From Vibrio sinaloensis DSM 21326 (lineage in GTDB: Bacteria > Pseudomonadota > Gammaproteobacteria > Enterobacterales > Vibrionaceae), in contig NZ_AEVT01000056.1 in assembly GCF_000189275.1 (NCBI RefSeq), forward strand, positions 1 through 64,000: 64,000 nt of DNA, written 5' to 3'. The position numbers and the translations under genes were made by a program. Under the pieces are notes generated by a model. It saw nothing but the letters and a program-made list of their open reading frames with translations. It did not search any database and was not told the DNA's origin. Positions 35,233 to 43,772 of the stretch are shown here, piece after piece (position 1 is the first letter of the stretch; each line of letters begins with the position of its first letter).

Positions 35233-38058
35233 ATGAAAAAAACGGTACTGGCGCTCACAGTGGCGGCCTCGCTCACTTTACCTGTCTTCTCACCGACTAC
35301 CTTGGCAGAGTCTGTCGCATGGGATCAAGCTGAGCAGCAGTGGTTAACCCAAGAGAGTGATCATTTTCTAATTCACTTTCGCTCCGAGCATCAAGCTCAA
35401 GCGGCACGCTCACTCGATATCGCCGAGCAGGTTCATTCCGAACTCACTTCTTTTTTTGGTTATCAGCCAGAGGAGAAGACTGAAATTGTGATTGTCGACG
35501 AGTTTGACTATTCAAATGGCTGGGCAACCGTATTCCCTTATCCTCAGATCCGCCTGTATATGAGCCCGCCCAATGATGTGAACGGCTTAGAAAGTAACGA
35601 CGAGTGGTTGCATCTACTTATCCGACATGAATACGTGCATATCATGCATCTTGAAATGGGCGGCGGCGCACCGGAATTTCTACGCAATATTTTTGGTCGC
35701 AATGTCCTTTTGTATCCACACGCTTTAACGCCGTCGATGATGCTAGAGGGGTTAGCCGTTTACCTCGAAACCAACGAGAAACTTGGGTATGGCCGATTGC
35801 AAGGCTCAAGCTATGCTATGCAAATGCGTATGGAAGTTGCGTCGGGCGAGTGGAAAAATTTAAACCAAGTCGTTGTCGCGAATCGTGAATTTCCTTTGGG
35901 CTATCAGTATTTATATGGTGCGTACTTTGTTGAATTCTTGGTCAATAAATACGGCGAAGACAAAGTCCAACAGTTTCTGACGGATTACAGTCGACGTCTA
36001 CTGCCTTTCTTTTTACTTAATCGTACAGCACGTAATGTATTTGGCGATTCGTTTGAAGATATGTGGCCTGAGTTTGAAGCGAGCGTACAGCGGCATTTTA
36101 CCCAGCAGCTTACACAACTTGAAAAGGCAAAGGTATCCGGTGTACAAATCGGTCAAACGGTACCCTTTATGCAGGTAGTAAGTGCAAGTTCAGATAAGGG
36201 GATCTTATTTAATGTTCGCAATGGCGAAGATCGCGACGAAATCGTTCGTTACCAATCATCCGCAGAACTCGCAACGCTTACTCCAAGTAAAGGGATCGTT
36301 TCTCTTACGTCGCATCCCAAATCAGGCTTGATTGTCTCTAGATTAGTCAGCTATGCCGATGGTCGTGGCGTTACTGACCTCTTCGCCTTCAAAGATGGTA
36401 AATGGCAACGTATTACTGAACGCGAAAGATTTAGAGAGGTGCGCTGGCTTCCAAGTGGCAATCAAGTCATTGCTAGCCGCAATGTCGATGGATTGAGTGA
36501 ATTGTGGTTACTTAACCCTGAACAAGCAGAGAATAAGCAGCTTATTTGGCGCGGCAACAACAATGAAGTGCTTGGTGGGTTTGATGTGTCACCAAATGGA
36601 GAGCAGGTGGTCGCCAGTATCAAACGCGCTCAGCAAGGCTGGAATTTGGAGCAATATGATTTAGGCACCAAGCAGTGGCGCAAGATTACCAACAGTAAAT
36701 CAGTTGAGAACTCTCCAGCTTATGTTGATAGCGAAACTGTCGTATATAGCGCTGACTACGACGGTATATTTAACATTTATCAGCTTAACCTCAACAGTGG
36801 TAAAGCGAGTCAATTAACACGAGAAATCGGCGGCGCGTTTAATCCTATTTGGTCCGAAGAGCTTGGACTTATCTACCAAAGCTACGATAGCCAAGGTTAT
36901 ACAATGCGCCGATTGGCACAGCCAGAGTCATTAAACCTTGTTGTGGTTGAGCAAACAAATGCGCAATACAATTATCCGGACCCGGCGCCTAATGTTGCTT
37001 TAAAGAGTGAGGCAGAAAGTTACACTCCTTGGAGCAGCTTGCGTCCAAGAACGTGGGTACCTGTCTATAGCCTAGATGAGAATCAGTCTTTAGCCGGGAT
37101 CATAACTAACGGCTCAGACGCATTAGGTCGGCATAACTATTTGGCGAGCTTGGCATGGGATACAGAAAATAGCTTAGCGGAGTACAGCATCGGCTACCTC
37201 TATGACAACCGTTGGCGGGTAACATTGAGCCGCAACCATGATTTTACGACCTTTAAGCAAGATGGCCGAGAGTCGAAACGAATCGAACAAAATGACAGTG
37301 CTCTGATTCAACGAAATCACCTGTTTAATGCGTTTGAAGACCAATTTTCTATTGCGGCTGGATTGTATTGGGAAAGAGAGAGCGAAGCCAAGGCGCCGAG
37401 CTTTGCAGTACGCCCGTACGTAGAGCTTGAAGAAACATTAGTCGGACTCGCGGCCAGCTTTGACAATCGCGAAAGCTACTTAAATGTAATGGGGGTAGGC
37501 TGGGGTCATTATATGGACCTAACGGCTGAAACTAACGACTTGTTAAGCAGTGACTATGAAGGCAACAAGTATCAAGGGCAGTGGAAAGGAACCTTTGATC
37601 TCCCCGGGCGTTCAACCATTGCGTTGCGACTAGCAGGCGGCATTAGCGCTGACACTGCGAAGCCATTTCGTTTAGGCGGCAGTGATACTAGCGACGAGTT
37701 GGCCTTGTTTGGACGCGAAACTCAAGGGCTAAGAGGTTATGACGAAACCGTTCAGTCTGGTAATCACTACTTTACTCAACGGGTAGAATTCTCGACGTGG
37801 CTTGCAAGGGTTGAGCGCAACTGGGGCTTATACCCTGTAGGTTTGGGTGATATCTCTGCCACGCTATTTGCGGATTCTGGTAGTGCCTGGAATGACGAAG
37901 GCAGTTATGAAGCACTTACCGGAATAGGAGTTTCAACCACAATAGAAATGAGACTGGGATACAACTTGAATCTACCTATTACATTAGGTTACGCCAGTGG
38001 ACTGGATGACGAGTTGGGCAAAAACCAGTTCTTCCTGTCTGTATCGGGTAATTTTTAA
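35233..38058 (+). CDS. Large exported protein: HEXXH metalloprotease-like domain, beta-propeller, outer-membrane barrel-like C-terminus
   Basis: 941 residues from the ATG at 35233 (the frame is open 14 codons further but without signal-peptide character). A signal peptide is cleaved near LAES. Residues 30-300 are gluzincin-like: His132-Glu133-x-x-His136 in RHEYVHIMH and Glu172 in LEGLAVYLE supply a zinc site. Residues 310-600 contain TolB/PD40-type propeller blades such as SGKASQLTREIGGAFNPIW. The last 340 residues alternate like beta strands. They include GRETQGLRGYDE, a motif of Omp85/surface-antigen barrels, and end in aromatic SVSGNF, as outer-membrane proteins do. It probably presents a protease at the cell surface. 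Closest usual annotation would be PD40 or TolB-like protein. Confidence 0.8.
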   Translation: MKKTVLALTVAASLTLPVFSPTTLAESVAWDQAEQQWLTQESDHFLIHFRSEHQAQAARSLDIAEQVHSELTSFFGYQPEEKTEIVIVDEFDYSNGWATVFPYPQIRLYMSPPNDVNGLESNDEWLHLLIRHEYVHIMHLEMGGGAPEFLRNIFGRNVLLYPHALTPSMMLEGLAVYLETNEKLGYGRLQGSSYAMQMRMEVASGEWKNLNQVVVANREFPLGYQYLYGAYFVEFLVNKYGEDKVQQFLTDYSRRLLPFFLLNRTARNVFGDSFEDMWPEFEASVQRHFTQQLTQLEKAKVSGVQIGQTVPFMQVVSASSDKGILFNVRNGEDRDEIVRYQSSAELATLTPSKGIVSLTSHPKSGLIVSRLVSYADGRGVTDLFAFKDGKWQRITERERFREVRWLPSGNQVIASRNVDGLSELWLLNPEQAENKQLIWRGNNNEVLGGFDVSPNGEQVVASIKRAQQGWNLEQYDLGTKQWRKITNSKSVENSPAYVDSETVVYSADYDGIFNIYQLNLNSGKASQLTREIGGAFNPIWSEELGLIYQSYDSQGYTMRRLAQPESLNLVVVEQTNAQYNYPDPAPNVALKSEAESYTPWSSLRPRTWVPVYSLDENQSLAGIITNGSDALGRHNYLASLAWDTENSLAEYSIGYLYDNRWRVTLSRNHDFTTFKQDGRESKRIEQNDSALIQRNHLFNAFEDQFSIAAGLYWERESEAKAPSFAVRPYVELEETLVGLAASFDNRESYLNVMGVGWGHYMDLTAETNDLLSSDYEGNKYQGQWKGTFDLPGRSTIALRLAGGISADTAKPFRLGGSDTSDELALFGRETQGLRGYDETVQSGNHYFTQRVEFSTWLARVERNWGLYPVGLGDISATLFADSGSAWNDEGSYEALTGIGVSTTIEMRLGYNLNLPITLGYASGLDDELGKNQFFLSVSGNF

Positions 38059-38085
38059 ACTTCTCATGCTAATTTAACGTATGAC

Positions 38086-38121
38086 ACAACCCACCAGAAC
38101 TTGGTGGGTTGTTTGCTTTTG
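38086..38121 (+). terminator. Intrinsic terminator after the metalloprotease gene
   Basis: ACAACCCACCA, loop GAACT, TGGTGGGTTGT followed by TTGCTTTT; 27 bases after the stop codon. Confidence 0.88.
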
Positions 38122-38380
38122 CACATCGAACAAGCAATTGTGCCCAGTCTTGGTGCTTATTATTTTGTTGGCTACTGTAACTATCTGATTTTGTTGAGCT
38201 GAATGCATGGCATCGCTTTTGCTGACTATGCTATGCAGCTGGTTTTGTTTCGAAACATCATGTTCGGCACAGGTCTGCTGCGTACTTGCAGAAAATTACA
38301 ACAACAGCGTCATTGGCAATGAAGCCTCTCCTCTAGCAGGAGAGGCTTTTATTTTTTTGACAAAAGAGTAGGAATCGAGA
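38122..38380 (+). promoter_or_regulatory. Long leader of the nasA operon
   Basis: About 260 non-coding bases precede nasA. A strong hairpin is at 38204-38237 (TGCATGGCAT, 14-base loop, ATGCTATGCA, one G-U pair), extended by AGC/GCT at 38197-38199 and 38238-38240. A smaller one, TCTGC / GCAGA, is near 38274-38292, and an intrinsic terminator sits directly before the gene. With an ANTAR regulator in the same operon, this is expected to be an antitermination leader. I could not assign the paired hexanucleotide loops here with confidence, nor the promoter. Confidence 0.65.
38322..38358 (+). terminator. Attenuator in the nasA leader
   Basis: AAGCCTCTCCT, loop CTAGC, AGGAGAGGCTT followed by TTATTTTTTT. 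The terminator is only 22 bases before the nasA ATG and well past the previous gene's own terminator, so it must act on transcripts entering nasA. Confidence 0.88.
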
Positions 38381-40990
38381 ATGGCAAAAGAAAAGACAAA
38401 AACTGCGTGTCCTTATTGTGGGGTTGGTTGCGGCGTGGAAGTCGACCAACTTGGAATCGTTGGCGATAAACAGCACCCCGCGAATCATGGTTCCCTATGT
38501 GTAAAAGGTTCTGCTCTCGCCGAAAGTTTAGCGATGCCTTCTCGTTTACTTTATCCAAAGTTTCAAGGTAAGGAGATAGATTGGCCGCAAGCAACCAATA
38601 TTATCGCCAAAGCGTATCACGACACTATTAATGAACATGGTCCTGATGCGACCGCTATGTATGTGTCTGGTCAATTGCTAACCGAAGACTATTACGTGGC
38701 AAACAAGTTTATGAAAGCCCTGGTTGGTAGTGCCAATATCGATACCAACTCGCGTTTGTGCATGTCTTCTGCAGTTGTGGCGCACAATCGCGCATTTGGC
38801 GAGGACGTTGTCCCTGTTAACTATGAAGATATTGATCACGCCGAGCTCATTATCATCTGTGGGGCGAACACGGCATGGACACATCCCGTGCTGTTTCGTC
38901 GAATTCAGCAAGCAAGAGAGCGTAATCCGGCTCTAAAAATGGTGGTAATTGATCCAAGAGAGACCGTCACAGCGCAACAAGCCGATTTGCATTTGGCGAT
39001 CAATAACGATGGTGATATTGCGTTATTCAACGGTTTACTTCGTTACTGTTTAGATATGGGATTTGTCGATGAAAGTTACATTGACAAGCATACCCTAGGT
39101 CTTGCTGAGTTGGCGAAAGAGGTGTTTCTAGAACAATATTCGATCTCCCAATTGAGTGACACTTTAGCGGTTAGCCAAGAGCAACTCGTGACATTTTATC
39201 GTTGGTTTACAAATTCAAAACGAGCCGTGACCTTGTTCTGCCAAGGGGTGAACCAATCACAGCAAGGTGCGGACAAAGGCAATGCAATCATCAACGTGCA
39301 TTTGGCAACGGGTAAAATTGGCTACAAAGGTGCAGGGCCGTTTTCGATAACTGGGCAGCCAAATGCGATGGGCGGCCGTGAAGTAGGCGGTTTGGCCAAT
39401 CAACTGGCGGTTCATCGTGGCTTTGACGACGAATCCATTGCACTGGTCAGTGATTTTTGGCAAACATCAAATCTAGCGCGTAAACCAGGCTTGAAAGCCG
39501 TCGACATGTTTGAGGCAGTAGCCAGCGGCAAAATCAAAGTCATTTGGATCATGGCAACCAATCCTGTGGTTTCAATGCCTGATAACCATTATGTAAAACA
39601 AGCACTCAAAAAGTGCCCGTTAGTCATTGTGTCTGATGTGACCGCTGATGCTGATATTGCCAAATACGCTGACTTATTACTCCCGGCTGCGGGTTGGGGA
39701 GAAAAGCAGGGCATGGTAACCAATTCAGAGCGAATCTTAACGCGACAACGAAAGTTTATCGACGCCAAAGGAGCGATAAAGCCTGATTGGCAGATTATTG
39801 CAGAGGCTGGGGAGAAACTTTCCGAGCTTAAAAACGTGACCAATGGTTTTGCGTTTAACAGTGAAGCTGATGTGTTTCGTGAGTATGCGGCGATGACGGC
39901 AATCAATGAGCAGAGCTCGTTACTGTTCAATCTTTCCCAGTATGCGAACATTACCAATGAAGAGTACCACAATTGGCAACCAACTCGCTGGGGAGAAGAA
40001 CACCCCTATGCCAATGGCGTATTTAGCCATCGAGATGGGAAGGCAAGATTCATCGTTACGAAGGCTAGTACAGATCACTCTAGTAGTGAATGGTGGCTAA
40101 ACAGTGGTCGCCAACGAGATCAATGGCACACAATGACAAGAACTGGCCATATTAGCCACTTAGCCGCAACTGAACCCGAACCTATGGTCTATTTGAACTC
40201 TCGATCCGCAGCGTTTCTCGATATCTCAGCGGGAGACTTGGTGACGTTGAGCAAAGATCAACACAGGATCCATGTCAAAGCCAGCATAGACGATGGTCTA
40301 TCTAATAAGCAGCTCTACATGTCGATGCATTGGGCTGGTCATTACGCAATGGGAAGTGAAGTTAACTCGGTATTAAGCCGCAGGGTTGATCCTTTTTCTG
40401 GCCAGCCTGCGTTCAAGTCACAATCGGTGCATATTGAGCCGACAAAGCCTAAAACTTATGGAATTTATGTTGGTGAGCGATTTGAGCACGATGACTTTAT
40501 CTATCGTTCATTCCAAACCGAGCAGCGAGTCGGGATCTGGCGGTTTGCTTCACTCTTGTCTGTAGAAAAACGACAGGCTCGTGAATTAGATACGACGGGA
40601 GCACAACGACAAGTACTATTGGATGTAGCCGGTGGTTGGGTTGCAGTAGGTTACGATGAGGCAGGAGAGGATAAAATTGTACGCTCGCTACTGCTCGTCT
40701 CACAAAGACCGGTTTGTGTCGATTCAGCCCAGTTGTCAGCTCAAGTAGGTAAACCGCTTACCTTTTCGGCGTTGCTTAATCTGGTTTCAGAGCAGCAATC
40801 CTCAGAGCTCATATGCAGCTGTTTTAGAGTGAATGAGAAGCAGATACAGACGGCATTAGAGACTGGACAATGCTCGAATCTGTCACAAGTTAAAAGCAAG
40901 CTGAAATGCGGCACAAATTGTGGTTCTTGCTTGCCTCAAGTCGAACGAATTGTTACGCAGCGTCAATCTATTGCAATCGTAAATAAATAG
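38381..40990 (+). CDS. nasA: Assimilatory nitrate reductase catalytic subunit NasA
   Basis: This cytoplasmic molybdopterin enzyme of 869 residues reduces nitrate to nitrite. The N-terminal 4Fe-4S site is CPYCGVGC plus the later Cys in GSLCVKG. The molybdopterin domains include RLCMSSAV, QPNAMGGREVGG and LLLPAAGWGEKQGMVTNSER. The C-terminal extension holds a BFD-type 2Fe-2S site with CSCFRVNEKQ and CGTNCGSC, a hallmark of assimilatory NasA. It is first in a unit with cobA, a TrpD2-like gene and the ANTAR regulator, preceded by an attenuated leader. Confidence 0.96.
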   Translation: MAKEKTKTACPYCGVGCGVEVDQLGIVGDKQHPANHGSLCVKGSALAESLAMPSRLLYPKFQGKEIDWPQATNIIAKAYHDTINEHGPDATAMYVSGQLLTEDYYVANKFMKALVGSANIDTNSRLCMSSAVVAHNRAFGEDVVPVNYEDIDHAELIIICGANTAWTHPVLFRRIQQARERNPALKMVVIDPRETVTAQQADLHLAINNDGDIALFNGLLRYCLDMGFVDESYIDKHTLGLAELAKEVFLEQYSISQLSDTLAVSQEQLVTFYRWFTNSKRAVTLFCQGVNQSQQGADKGNAIINVHLATGKIGYKGAGPFSITGQPNAMGGREVGGLANQLAVHRGFDDESIALVSDFWQTSNLARKPGLKAVDMFEAVASGKIKVIWIMATNPVVSMPDNHYVKQALKKCPLVIVSDVTADADIAKYADLLLPAAGWGEKQGMVTNSERILTRQRKFIDAKGAIKPDWQIIAEAGEKLSELKNVTNGFAFNSEADVFREYAAMTAINEQSSLLFNLSQYANITNEEYHNWQPTRWGEEHPYANGVFSHRDGKARFIVTKASTDHSSSEWWLNSGRQRDQWHTMTRTGHISHLAATEPEPMVYLNSRSAAFLDISAGDLVTLSKDQHRIHVKASIDDGLSNKQLYMSMHWAGHYAMGSEVNSVLSRRVDPFSGQPAFKSQSVHIEPTKPKTYGIYVGERFEHDDFIYRSFQTEQRVGIWRFASLLSVEKRQARELDTTGAQRQVLLDVAGGWVAVGYDEAGEDKIVRSLLLVSQRPVCVDSAQLSAQVGKPLTFSALLNLVSEQQSSELICSCFRVNEKQIQTALETGQCSNLSQVKSKLKCGTNCGSCLPQVERIVTQRQSIAIVNK

Positions 40991-40998
40991 GGGGCAGC

Positions 40999-41883
40999 AT
41001 GAGTCATCAGTATCCAAATAAACAAGGCGACGCTACCAGCTTAAAAAGCGCTCGCTTCAGTTGCCATAACCATTTACACCAAGGTATTGATGGGTGCAGC
41101 AGAAACGAACAATTCCGCTCGGGAAAGGGGAAAGTTGCGTTAGTTGGTGCCGGCCCCAATGATACTGAACTGCTAACCATAAAAGCACTCAAAGCGATCC
41201 AGTCTGCCGATGCGATTGTTTACGATAGGCTGGTCAATCGAGATATCCTCGATTTTGCGCCAGCCGACTGTCGGCAAGTTTATGTCGGTAAGCGCTGTGG
41301 TCAACCAAGCCTTAAACAAGAAGAAATAAGCCAGATATTGCTAGAGTTAGCGATGCTCGGACAAAATGTCGTGAGATTAAAAGGAGGCGATCCTTTTATC
41401 TTTGGCCGTGGTGGTGAAGAGGGCTTGTTGCTTTCTAAGCACAATATTGATTTTGAGGTTATTCCGGGAATCACGGCAGCCATCGGTTGTGCTGCTTCCT
41501 CTTATATCCCACTTACGCATCGTGGTTTGTCTCGCAGTGTGACCTTTGTAACAGGGCAAGTAGTGACCGGGTCACTTCCTGCATGGTCGCAGTTACTGGC
41601 AGCAGGACAAACACTGGTGCTGTACATGGGGCTTGAAAAAGCTCAGCAAATCCAAGCAGGGCTCATTGAACACGGGCTATGCCAAGACTTCCCACTCGCG
41701 ATTGTTGCTCATGGTTGCAGTCCGCAACAGAAGGTTTATGTATCGACATTAAAAGCGCTTAATACAGCAGCACAAGCACTGAAAGGAGTCAGCCCAGCAT
41801 TGATTATCTTAGGGGAAGTCGTCACACTGAGGAAAGAGCTAAATAAGACCGTAGAGTCAGTGATTTCCCAAGAGGTAATATGA
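40999..41883 (+). CDS. cobA: Uroporphyrinogen-III C-methyltransferase
   Basis: This SAM-dependent methylase of 294 residues makes precorrin-2 for sirohaem, the prosthetic group of NirB. KVALVGAGPNDTELLTIKA, VRLKGGDPFIFGRGGEE and PGITAAIGCAASSYIPLTHR are the family signatures. About 45 residues precede the methylase domain and are not conserved. It lacks the CysG dehydrogenase/ferrochelatase part, so later sirohaem steps must come from elsewhere. It starts nine bases after nasA and overlaps the next gene by ATGA. Confidence 0.95.
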   Translation: MSHQYPNKQGDATSLKSARFSCHNHLHQGIDGCSRNEQFRSGKGKVALVGAGPNDTELLTIKALKAIQSADAIVYDRLVNRDILDFAPADCRQVYVGKRCGQPSLKQEEISQILLELAMLGQNVVRLKGGDPFIFGRGGEEGLLLSKHNIDFEVIPGITAAIGCAASSYIPLTHRGLSRSVTFVTGQVVTGSLPAWSQLLAAGQTLVLYMGLEKAQQIQAGLIEHGLCQDFPLAIVAHGCSPQQKVYVSTLKALNTAAQALKGVSPALIILGEVVTLRKELNKTVESVISQEVI

Positions 41884-42839
41884 GCGCAATATTGGAATGT
41901 ATACGCACCGTAGGACGAGGTGAGCGAGGACGAAAGCCGTTAACCTTTGAGCAAGCGTATCAAGTTATGGATGAATACCTAGACGGAAAAAGCGGCGATG
42001 ACCAAATGGCAATGCTGTTGATGCTGATTAGGGTGCAAAATGAAACCAAGCAAGAAATCGCGGGGTTTGTGAAGGCATTTCAATCGCGTGTGCCTAACTT
42101 AGGCGCCGACATCGATTGGCCATGCTATGCAGGTAAAAGAAAAAGCGCTGGTCAGCCTTGGCATTTGTTAGCGGCGAAACTGCTCGCAAATTCGGGTTAC
42201 AAGGTTTTGCTCCATGGTTACCATGATAAGCCAGCAGGGCGCCTACATGCACAAGACTATCTTTCAGTCCTTGATATTGAACTTGCCGATAGTCCTGACA
42301 TTGCCAAACAACTTCTCGATGAAAAAGGTATTGCTTACTTACCTTTGAATAAATTCGCACCGCAAGCCGAGACCATGATTGGTTGGAAAAATCGTTATGG
42401 CTTGCGTACACCAATCAATACCGTGGTGAGGGCCCTTAATCCAGGTGGCGCAAAGCTTGGGCTGCGAGGCAGTTTTCACCCTGGATTCCAACAGCTTCAT
42501 GCTGAGGTCGAAAGCGAAATAGGTTTGACTCGTCACGCGGTCGTGTCCTTTAAAGGGCAGTCGGGAGAATCAGAGTACAATCCTAAAGTAAGCCAAACCG
42601 TGTGGGTAAGTACACCGAGCGGCGTAGAATCCCATTATTGGACTGAACGAATGCTGACAGACATCCCGATGCCGAAACAGTGCTTATTCAATACCGATGC
42701 GACCGAGATGAACATGATGGCGAATACAGTGGTATCGACCATGGCCGCTACTTTGTTTGCCGAGATAAATGATTATGAACAGGCTTTCGAAAAAGCGTAT
42801 CAAATTTGGGTCGACTATTGTCGCGACGCCGGATCTTAG
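41880..42839 (+). CDS. TrpD2/YbiB-like glycosyltransferase (anthranilate phosphoribosyltransferase-related)
   Basis: 319 residues in the fold of anthranilate phosphoribosyltransferase: N-terminal LTFEQAYQVMDEYLDGKSGDDQMAMLLMLIRV and the later NPGGAKLGLRGSFHPGFQQLH. It belongs to the TrpD2 (YbiB) group, which lacks the substrate-binding residues of TrpD and is reported to bind nucleic acids. It overlaps cobA by four bases and precedes the ANTAR regulator by 69 bases. Placement inside a nitrate-assimilation operon is recurrent in proteobacteria, but its part there is unknown. Confidence 0.82.
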   Translation: MSAILECIRTVGRGERGRKPLTFEQAYQVMDEYLDGKSGDDQMAMLLMLIRVQNETKQEIAGFVKAFQSRVPNLGADIDWPCYAGKRKSAGQPWHLLAAKLLANSGYKVLLHGYHDKPAGRLHAQDYLSVLDIELADSPDIAKQLLDEKGIAYLPLNKFAPQAETMIGWKNRYGLRTPINTVVRALNPGGAKLGLRGSFHPGFQQLHAEVESEIGLTRHAVVSFKGQSGESEYNPKVSQTVWVSTPSGVESHYWTERMLTDIPMPKQCLFNTDATEMNMMANTVVSTMAATLFAEINDYEQAFEKAYQIWVDYCRDAGS

Positions 42840-42857
42840 GATGATTCTTTAATTGGC

Positions 42858-42906
42858 ACATTCCTTGTTATGTCTCTTGTAGATAAGAGTACGAAACAAG
42901 GAATGT
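42858..42906 (+). promoter_or_regulatory. Hairpin enclosing the ribosome binding site of the ANTAR gene
   Basis: ACATTCCTTGT (42858-42868) and ACAAGGAATGT (42896-42906) form a perfect 11-bp stem. The downstream arm contains AAGGA, the Shine-Dalgarno of the ATG at 42909. Inside the loop, CTCTT / AAGAG (42874-42889) makes a second stem with a six-base loop. When folded, the start would be closed to ribosomes. Confidence 0.7.
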
Positions 42907-42908
42907 AC

Positions 42909-43490
42909 ATGCCAAAAAAACGCTCTCAAACACCCATCATTGTCTGTAGTGATCGTATCGAAGAGCAAGTTCGAATTACGACGCAACTAGCCCAAGATTG
43001 CGACAATATCATTAGTTGTCAATTGGTTCAGTTCGAAGCCATGTTAAACAAAGAGCCGGACGCATTTGTCGTGTTTGGTTGGCTGCAGCCTAGCCCAGAG
43101 CTTCGCTTGTTGGTTGAGTTCTGTCGAGCCAAGTCCTGTCCTCTACTTGTTGTGTTAAAACAACTAAATTCGAATGATATTAGTCGTTTACCTGAAAAGA
43201 TGGATTACGTTCTACTGCCTGCCGACTCAAACTTTCCACTGTATCCTTGGCTCGAACATGCGCATCAACTGCGTCAGTCAATTAATCAATATGAGCAACA
43301 AATCGAACAACTTTCAGAGCGACTTGAAGAAAGAAAAGTTATTGAGCGTGCCAAAGGGCTACTAATGAAAGTTCATCAAGTGGATGAGGAAGAAGCGTAC
43401 AAAGTGATGCGTAAAACCGCGATGCAATCGAGCCAATCACTTGCTCAGGTCGCGCGTAATTTAATGCTGACGTTAGAAGCGTTAAAGTAA
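42909..43490 (+). CDS. nasT: ANTAR-domain antitermination regulator of nitrate assimilation (NasT-like)
   Basis: 193 residues: a degenerate receiver-like domain (1-125) lacking the usual phospho-Asp surroundings, a coiled coil (about 130-150) and a C-terminal ANTAR RNA-binding domain, VIERAKGLLMKVHQVDEEEA then AYKVMRKTAM. ANTAR proteins bind paired hexaloop hairpins and prevent terminator formation. Two attenuated leaders flank this gene. I start at the ATG at 42909 with AGGA upstream; other in-frame ATGs at 42870 and 42903 are poorly placed. No NasS or NIT nitrate-sensor partner is seen in the window. Confidence 0.85.
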   Translation: MPKKRSQTPIIVCSDRIEEQVRITTQLAQDCDNIISCQLVQFEAMLNKEPDAFVVFGWLQPSPELRLLVEFCRAKSCPLLVVLKQLNSNDISRLPEKMDYVLLPADSNFPLYPWLEHAHQLRQSINQYEQQIEQLSERLEERKVIERAKGLLMKVHQVDEEEAYKVMRKTAMQSSQSLAQVARNLMLTLEALK

Positions 43491-43617
43491 TTGAGCTACC
43501 ACTTTAGGGTTATGACAAAAATTCCGCATTGGTGCGTAATGCACTAATAACAGGCATCAACTGAATGTTGATAACGGGTGTTGACTATAACTGACTGAAA
43601 TATAAAGGTTAAGCTTG

Positions 43618-43634
43618 TTGGCACGCTATTTGGA
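43618..43634 (+). promoter_or_regulatory. Candidate sigma-54 promoter of the nrt-nir operon
   Basis: TTGGCACGCTATTTGGA matches the -24 element TGGCACG exactly, with correct ten-base spacing, but the -12 element has GG in place of GC. Nitrogen-limitation control through NtrC would fit nitrate assimilation. Only moderately convincing. Confidence 0.45.
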
Positions 43635-43689
43635 ATAGAAATACTGATAGTGAGTTTAATACTCGACAATTTGTTCAAACCCTACCTTT

Positions 43690-43709
43690 GATTATCAACG
43701 GCGGTAATC
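43690..43709 (+). promoter_or_regulatory. ANTAR-type hexaloop hairpin in the nrtA leader
   Basis: GATTATC, loop AACGGC, GGTAATC: a seven-pair stem (one G-U) closed by a six-base loop with A at position 1 and G at position 4, the two loop bases known to be read by ANTAR proteins. It ends 15 bases before the terminator stem. The expected first hairpin of the pair was not identified by eye. Confidence 0.6.
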
Positions 43710-43724
43710 GTTAAGGAAGCACAG

Positions 43725-43760
43725 GCGCTAAGGCTCATGAGAGTCTTAGCGCTTTTTTAT
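43725..43760 (+). terminator. Attenuator in the nrtA leader
   Basis: GCGCTAAGGCTC, loop ATGA, GAGTCTTAGCGC (one G-U pair) followed by TTTTTT. It lies immediately before the nrtA ribosome binding site and over 230 bases after the nasT stop. Confidence 0.9.
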
Positions 43761-43772
43761 TGGAGAAAACTT

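Noticed and set aside
42870..42905. Upstream ATG codons as the start of the ANTAR protein
   Set aside because: No ribosome binding site, and the extra residues are encoded by the hairpin; ATG 42909 has AGGA at proper spacing.
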